61,474 nt of DNA, from contig CAKUHB010000013.1 in assembly GCA_934655875.1 (NCBI GenBank), positions 1 through 61,474 on the forward strand. The letters run 5' to 3'. Positions within the stretch are counted from its first letter, which is position 1, and each line of letters opens with the position of its first letter. The notes beneath the pieces were generated by a model. The model saw only the letters and a list, made by a program, of their open reading frames with translations, searched no databases and had not been told where the DNA came from. This DNA is from an uncultured Oscillospiraceae bacterium. Lineage in GTDB: Bacteria > Bacillota > Clostridia > Oscillospirales > Oscillospiraceae. Shown in pieces: positions 59,121 to 61,474 of the stretch. A program made the position numbers and the translations under genes.

Positions 59121-60542
59121 ATGTCGAAAGGCGAACAGTTTGACCTGACACCGAAAACAGTGCCGCAGGTACATACAAAATACAGAACCATCCAGACCCA
59201 GATCCCCAATCTGGAATCTGTTGCGGTGATCGAGCGGCTGCGGAAATACGAGCCGCGCTCCATGAGCGGCCAGCCGCCTGTGGTCTGGGATCGCGCGCAG
59301 GGGATCAACGTATACGACGCGGAAGGGAACAAATGGATCGACTTCAGCTCCTGCGTTGTTGTGGCCAATGCAGGCCACTGCAACCCGGACGTTCAGAAGG
59401 CCATTCTGGATATGGTTCAGCACGGACTTTTGAACAACTACGTGTTCCCGTCGGATATCCGTTCCAGATTGGTTGAAAAAATCGTGTCGGTCGCGCCGGA
59501 AGGACTCGACAAGGTCTTCCTGCTGACAACGGGCGCAGAGTCTACGGAGTGCGCCATCAAGCTCGCCAGAACCTTTACGCGCCGTCAGAATCCTGAAAAG
59601 AACATCGTTGTTACCTTCAAGGATGCCTTCCATGGACGCACGCTCGGCTCGCAGATGGCCGGCGGTTCGCCCGCTGACAAGGTCTGGATCAAGAACCTTG
59701 ACCCGGATACCGTGCAGATCCCGTTCCCGAACTCCTTCAAGTATGAATGGGCGGATCAGAGCCGTGCGGATTATTCCGATGAGCGCTGCTTTGAAAAGCT
59801 GATCGAGGCCATGCGCGAGGTCGGCATTCAGGACTTCGACAAGGTCTCCGCGATCATGACCGAAACCTTCCAGGGCGGTTGGTGCGAGCTTGTTCCGAAC
59901 GGCGTGCTGCAGAGACTGCGCGAGTTCTGCACGGCGCACAACATCGTGCTGATCTATGACGAAGTACAGGGCGGCTTCGGCCGTACCGGCAAGCTGTTTG
60001 GCTTCATGCATGCAGGGATCGTACCGGATCTCGTCTGCTGCGGTAAGGGCATCAGCTCTTCAATGCCGCTGTCCTGCGTGATCGGCCGCGAGGAGATCAT
60101 GGATACCTATGGGCCGGGCGAAATGACCTCGACGCATACCGGCAACCCGGTCTCCTGCGCCGCAGCACTGGCCAGCATCAACTATATCATGGAGCATCAT
60201 GTGATCGAGCATTGCGCGCAGATGGAAAAGGTCGTTGCAAAACGAGTTGCTGCGCTTCAGGAAAAGTACCCGGATCGGATCGGCTTCGCAAAGGGCGTCG
60301 GTCTTGCCTGGGCAGTGATCCCTGTAGTTCCCGGCACGAAGGAACTGGACTGCAAGTTCGCGCACGACGTCGTGCGGATCTGCATGGAGAAGGGCCTTCT
60401 GATGTTTGCCCCGGTCGGCTCTGGTGCAACGCTGAAAATCGTCCCGCCGCTTATCATCGAAGAGGATGCGCTGAACGAAGCCATGGACGTGCTGGATGAA
60501 GCCTTTGCACAGGCGATCGAGGAACACAAAACAAACAACTGA
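59121..60542 (+). CDS. Class III PLP-dependent aminotransferase
   Basis: 473 residues. Fold type I aminotransferase with LTTGAESTECAIKLAR, GGWCELVPNGVLQRLREFC, IYDEVQGGFGRTGKLF and the PLP lysine K309 in CCGKGISSSMPL. This matches 4-aminobutyrate-type transaminases acting on terminal amino groups. Its substrate may be released by the amidase upstream. 21 nt after the LarA-family gene, AAGGAG upstream. Confidence 0.9.
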   Translation: MSKGEQFDLTPKTVPQVHTKYRTIQTQIPNLESVAVIERLRKYEPRSMSGQPPVVWDRAQGINVYDAEGNKWIDFSSCVVVANAGHCNPDVQKAILDMVQHGLLNNYVFPSDIRSRLVEKIVSVAPEGLDKVFLLTTGAESTECAIKLARTFTRRQNPEKNIVVTFKDAFHGRTLGSQMAGGSPADKVWIKNLDPDTVQIPFPNSFKYEWADQSRADYSDERCFEKLIEAMREVGIQDFDKVSAIMTETFQGGWCELVPNGVLQRLREFCTAHNIVLIYDEVQGGFGRTGKLFGFMHAGIVPDLVCCGKGISSSMPLSCVIGREEIMDTYGPGEMTSTHTGNPVSCAAALASINYIMEHHVIEHCAQMEKVVAKRVAALQEKYPDRIGFAKGVGLAWAVIPVVPGTKELDCKFAHDVVRICMEKGLLMFAPVGSGATLKIVPPLIIEEDALNEAMDVLDEAFAQAIEEHKTNN

Positions 60543-60620
60543 TCGTGCAGTGCAAAAATGCGCAGCGTGCTGCGTATTGGAAAACGGCTGTAATTTCTGA
60601 AAAATATTCCAAAGAAATCA

Positions 60621-60686
60621 TTGCACAACTCAGGTAATGGTGGTATGATTATACAAAAAAGTATGTTATATCAGATGTGATATAAC
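60621..60686 (+). promoter_or_regulatory. GntR gene promoter with operator
   Basis: TTGCAC (60621-60626), 17-nt spacer, TATGAT (60644-60649). Downstream is a perfect inverted repeat with 9-bp arms GTTATATCA (60665-60673) and TGATATAAC (60678-60686), 4 nt apart. Confidence 0.7.
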
Positions 60687-60707
60687 ACAAATTTCGTGAG
60701 GTGTGCT

Positions 60708-61331
60708 TTGAAGATACATACTGATAGCGTCAGCAAGCAGCTGTATGAGATGCTGAAGGAAGAGATCCTCAGCCGGCATCTGCTGCCCGGCGATAAGATC
60801 GGAACCAGAGAGATCGCAGAACAGAATAACGTCAGCATCATGCCGGTTCGGGATGCATTGCTGCAGCTGACCTCGGATGGTCTGCTGCAAAACCGGGAGC
60901 GTGTCGGATTCTTTGTTCGGCGGTTTACGGCAGAGGAGATCCACGAGATCATTGAGGTTCGATCCATGTTCGAGCTCTACTGTCTCCAGAATCATCTGTC
61001 CAACCGCGACGATGCCGTCTGGCTGAAGATCAGGGAGCATCTGTTTGCTGCGACGTCGATTCAGGAGCTGGATCGGGTCGATCACGAATTGCACAGGTCG
61101 ATCGTCTATATGTCTGGGAACCAGATATTGGTCGGGGAATACAACCGGTTGTATTCGCTGTTCTCCATTGGCATGTCCAGCGGAGAGGGAAGCCCCTATG
61201 ATCTGGCAAGAAAAGAACATGCGGAGATCCTTGCATGTATCCTGAGAGGGGATCCAGACGCAGCGTGCCACGCGCTGAAGGGGCACCTGGAGCGCGTGTG
61301 TTCGGAAATCGTCAGCCTGTATCGCGACTGA
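60708..61331 (+). CDS. GntR-family regulator, FadR/FCD type
   Basis: 207 residues. N-terminal GntR winged helix (VSKQLYEMLKEEILSRHLLPGDKIGTREIAEQNNVSIMPVRDAL) and C-terminal FCD helical domain (EEIHEIIEVRSMFEL; RVDHELHRSIVYMSGNQIL; EHAEILACILRGD) with the His/Asp residues that often bind metal and a carboxylate. TTG 60708 is chosen because GAGGTG ends 4 nt upstream; GTG 60696 is the alternative. Likely regulator of the importer-amidase operon through the related dyads. Confidence 0.85.
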   Translation: MKIHTDSVSKQLYEMLKEEILSRHLLPGDKIGTREIAEQNNVSIMPVRDALLQLTSDGLLQNRERVGFFVRRFTAEEIHEIIEVRSMFELYCLQNHLSNRDDAVWLKIREHLFAATSIQELDRVDHELHRSIVYMSGNQILVGEYNRLYSLFSIGMSSGEGSPYDLARKEHAEILACILRGDPDAACHALKGHLERVCSEIVSLYRD

Positions 61332-61360
61332 GTCCTTCTTTGGAATCGTTCAAAACAGAA

Positions 61361-61399
61361 AGCAGCCTGCACACGAAACCGTGTTGTGGGCTGCTTTTT
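61361..61399 (+). terminator. Terminator after the GntR gene
   Basis: Stem AGCAGCC..CACACG / CGTGTTGTGGGCTGCT with a five-T tail. Confidence 0.85.
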
Positions 61400-61418
61400 C
61401 CACACCAACTGGACGGGC

Positions 61419-61439
61419 CGCGGCGGAAATACCGCCGCG
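61419..61439 (+). other. Hairpin upstream of the next gene
   Basis: Perfect stem CGCGGCGG / CCGCCGCG with a 5-nt loop, 30 nt before the start codon at 61470. Confidence 0.4.
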
Positions 61440-61469
61440 AGCACATATAACGCGTAAGGAGGTCTTTTT

Positions 61470-61474
61470 ATGAA
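61470..61474 (+). CDS. Start of a further gene, cut by the window end
   Basis: ATGAA preceded by AAGGAGG at 7 nt. Only the start codon and part of the second codon are present; nothing can be said of the product. Confidence 0.55.

Noticed and set aside
56865..60011. 1048-residue minus-strand open frame
   Set aside because: Antisense shadow of the amidase, LarA-family and aminotransferase genes, caused by GC-rich third positions; no ribosome site or domain.

Overview
The window looks like a chromosomal segment of a GC-rich anaerobic Firmicute, most likely a gut Clostridium-type bacterium (Oscillospirales-like). The reasons are AGGAGG-type ribosome sites throughout, sigma-A promoters of the TTGACA-17-TATAAT type, PadR/DUF1700, RpiR, CsoR and LacI regulators, a glycyl radical enzyme, and substrate-binding lipoproteins with Gram-positive lipoboxes. 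I see no rRNA, tRNA, transposase or phage gene. The species assignment is inference.

Layout. (1) 1-800: ECF sigma factor and a short membrane anti-sigma-like protein. (2) 0.9-10.2 kb, minus strand: a nucleoside-type ABC importer (BMP lipoprotein, ATPase, two permeases) followed by an enamidase-like amidohydrolase, an 8-oxoguanine-deaminase-like amidohydrolase, a creatininase-family hydrolase and a GntR/UTRA regulator. This reads as an uptake and breakdown pathway for a purine or other N-heterocycle. (3) 10.3-19.7 kb: a complete type I-C CRISPR-Cas locus in the order cas5c-cas8c-cas7c-cas3-cas4-cas1-cas2, then an 18-repeat array. In the AT-rich gap upstream of cas5c lies a divergent promoter that would make a roughly 100-nt RNA. 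It starts with a mini-hairpin plus the 3' handle of the CRISPR repeat and ends in a terminator-like hairpin. This is a candidate crRNA-like regulator of the cas operon and the most interesting object in the window. (4) 19.7-25.8 kb, minus strand: phosphonate-type importer phnD-phnC-phnE-phnE plus a 5'-nucleotidase-family hydrolase, with an RpiR regulator upstream. (5) 25.8-30.1 kb: PadR/DUF1700 pair, then a plus-strand set of two alpha/beta hydrolases, an ATC-hydrolase-like protein and a membrane protein.

(6) 30.1-50.4 kb: a large carbohydrate island. It contains a transaldolase-family protein, a sugar ABC importer, a cupin, a LacI regulator and a membrane protein. A minus-strand operon encodes a PfkB kinase, ribulose-phosphate-3-epimerase-like protein, hexuloisomerase, DUF4432 epimerase, D-lyxose isomerase, DhaK-like protein, DhaL and class II aldolase. 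A plus-strand operon encodes a glycyl radical enzyme, its activase, a hexulose-6-phosphate synthase, a second hexuloisomerase and an allulose-type 3-epimerase. LacI-type operator sequences sharing an AAACGCTTTAA core occur at the promoters of these units, so they probably form one regulon for an unusual sugar or anhydrosugar. The DhaK-like protein has lost both histidines of true dihydroxyacetone kinases.

(7) 50.4-52.95 kb, minus strand: CsoR repressor, P1B-type metal ATPase and a 55-residue membrane protein, with G-tract operators. (8) 53-61.3 kb, plus strand: ribose-type ABC importer, acetamidase/formamidase, LarA-family protein, class III aminotransferase and an FCD-type GntR regulator. 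Related inverted repeats lie just downstream of the promoters at both ends of this unit. The window ends at the first bases of a further gene.
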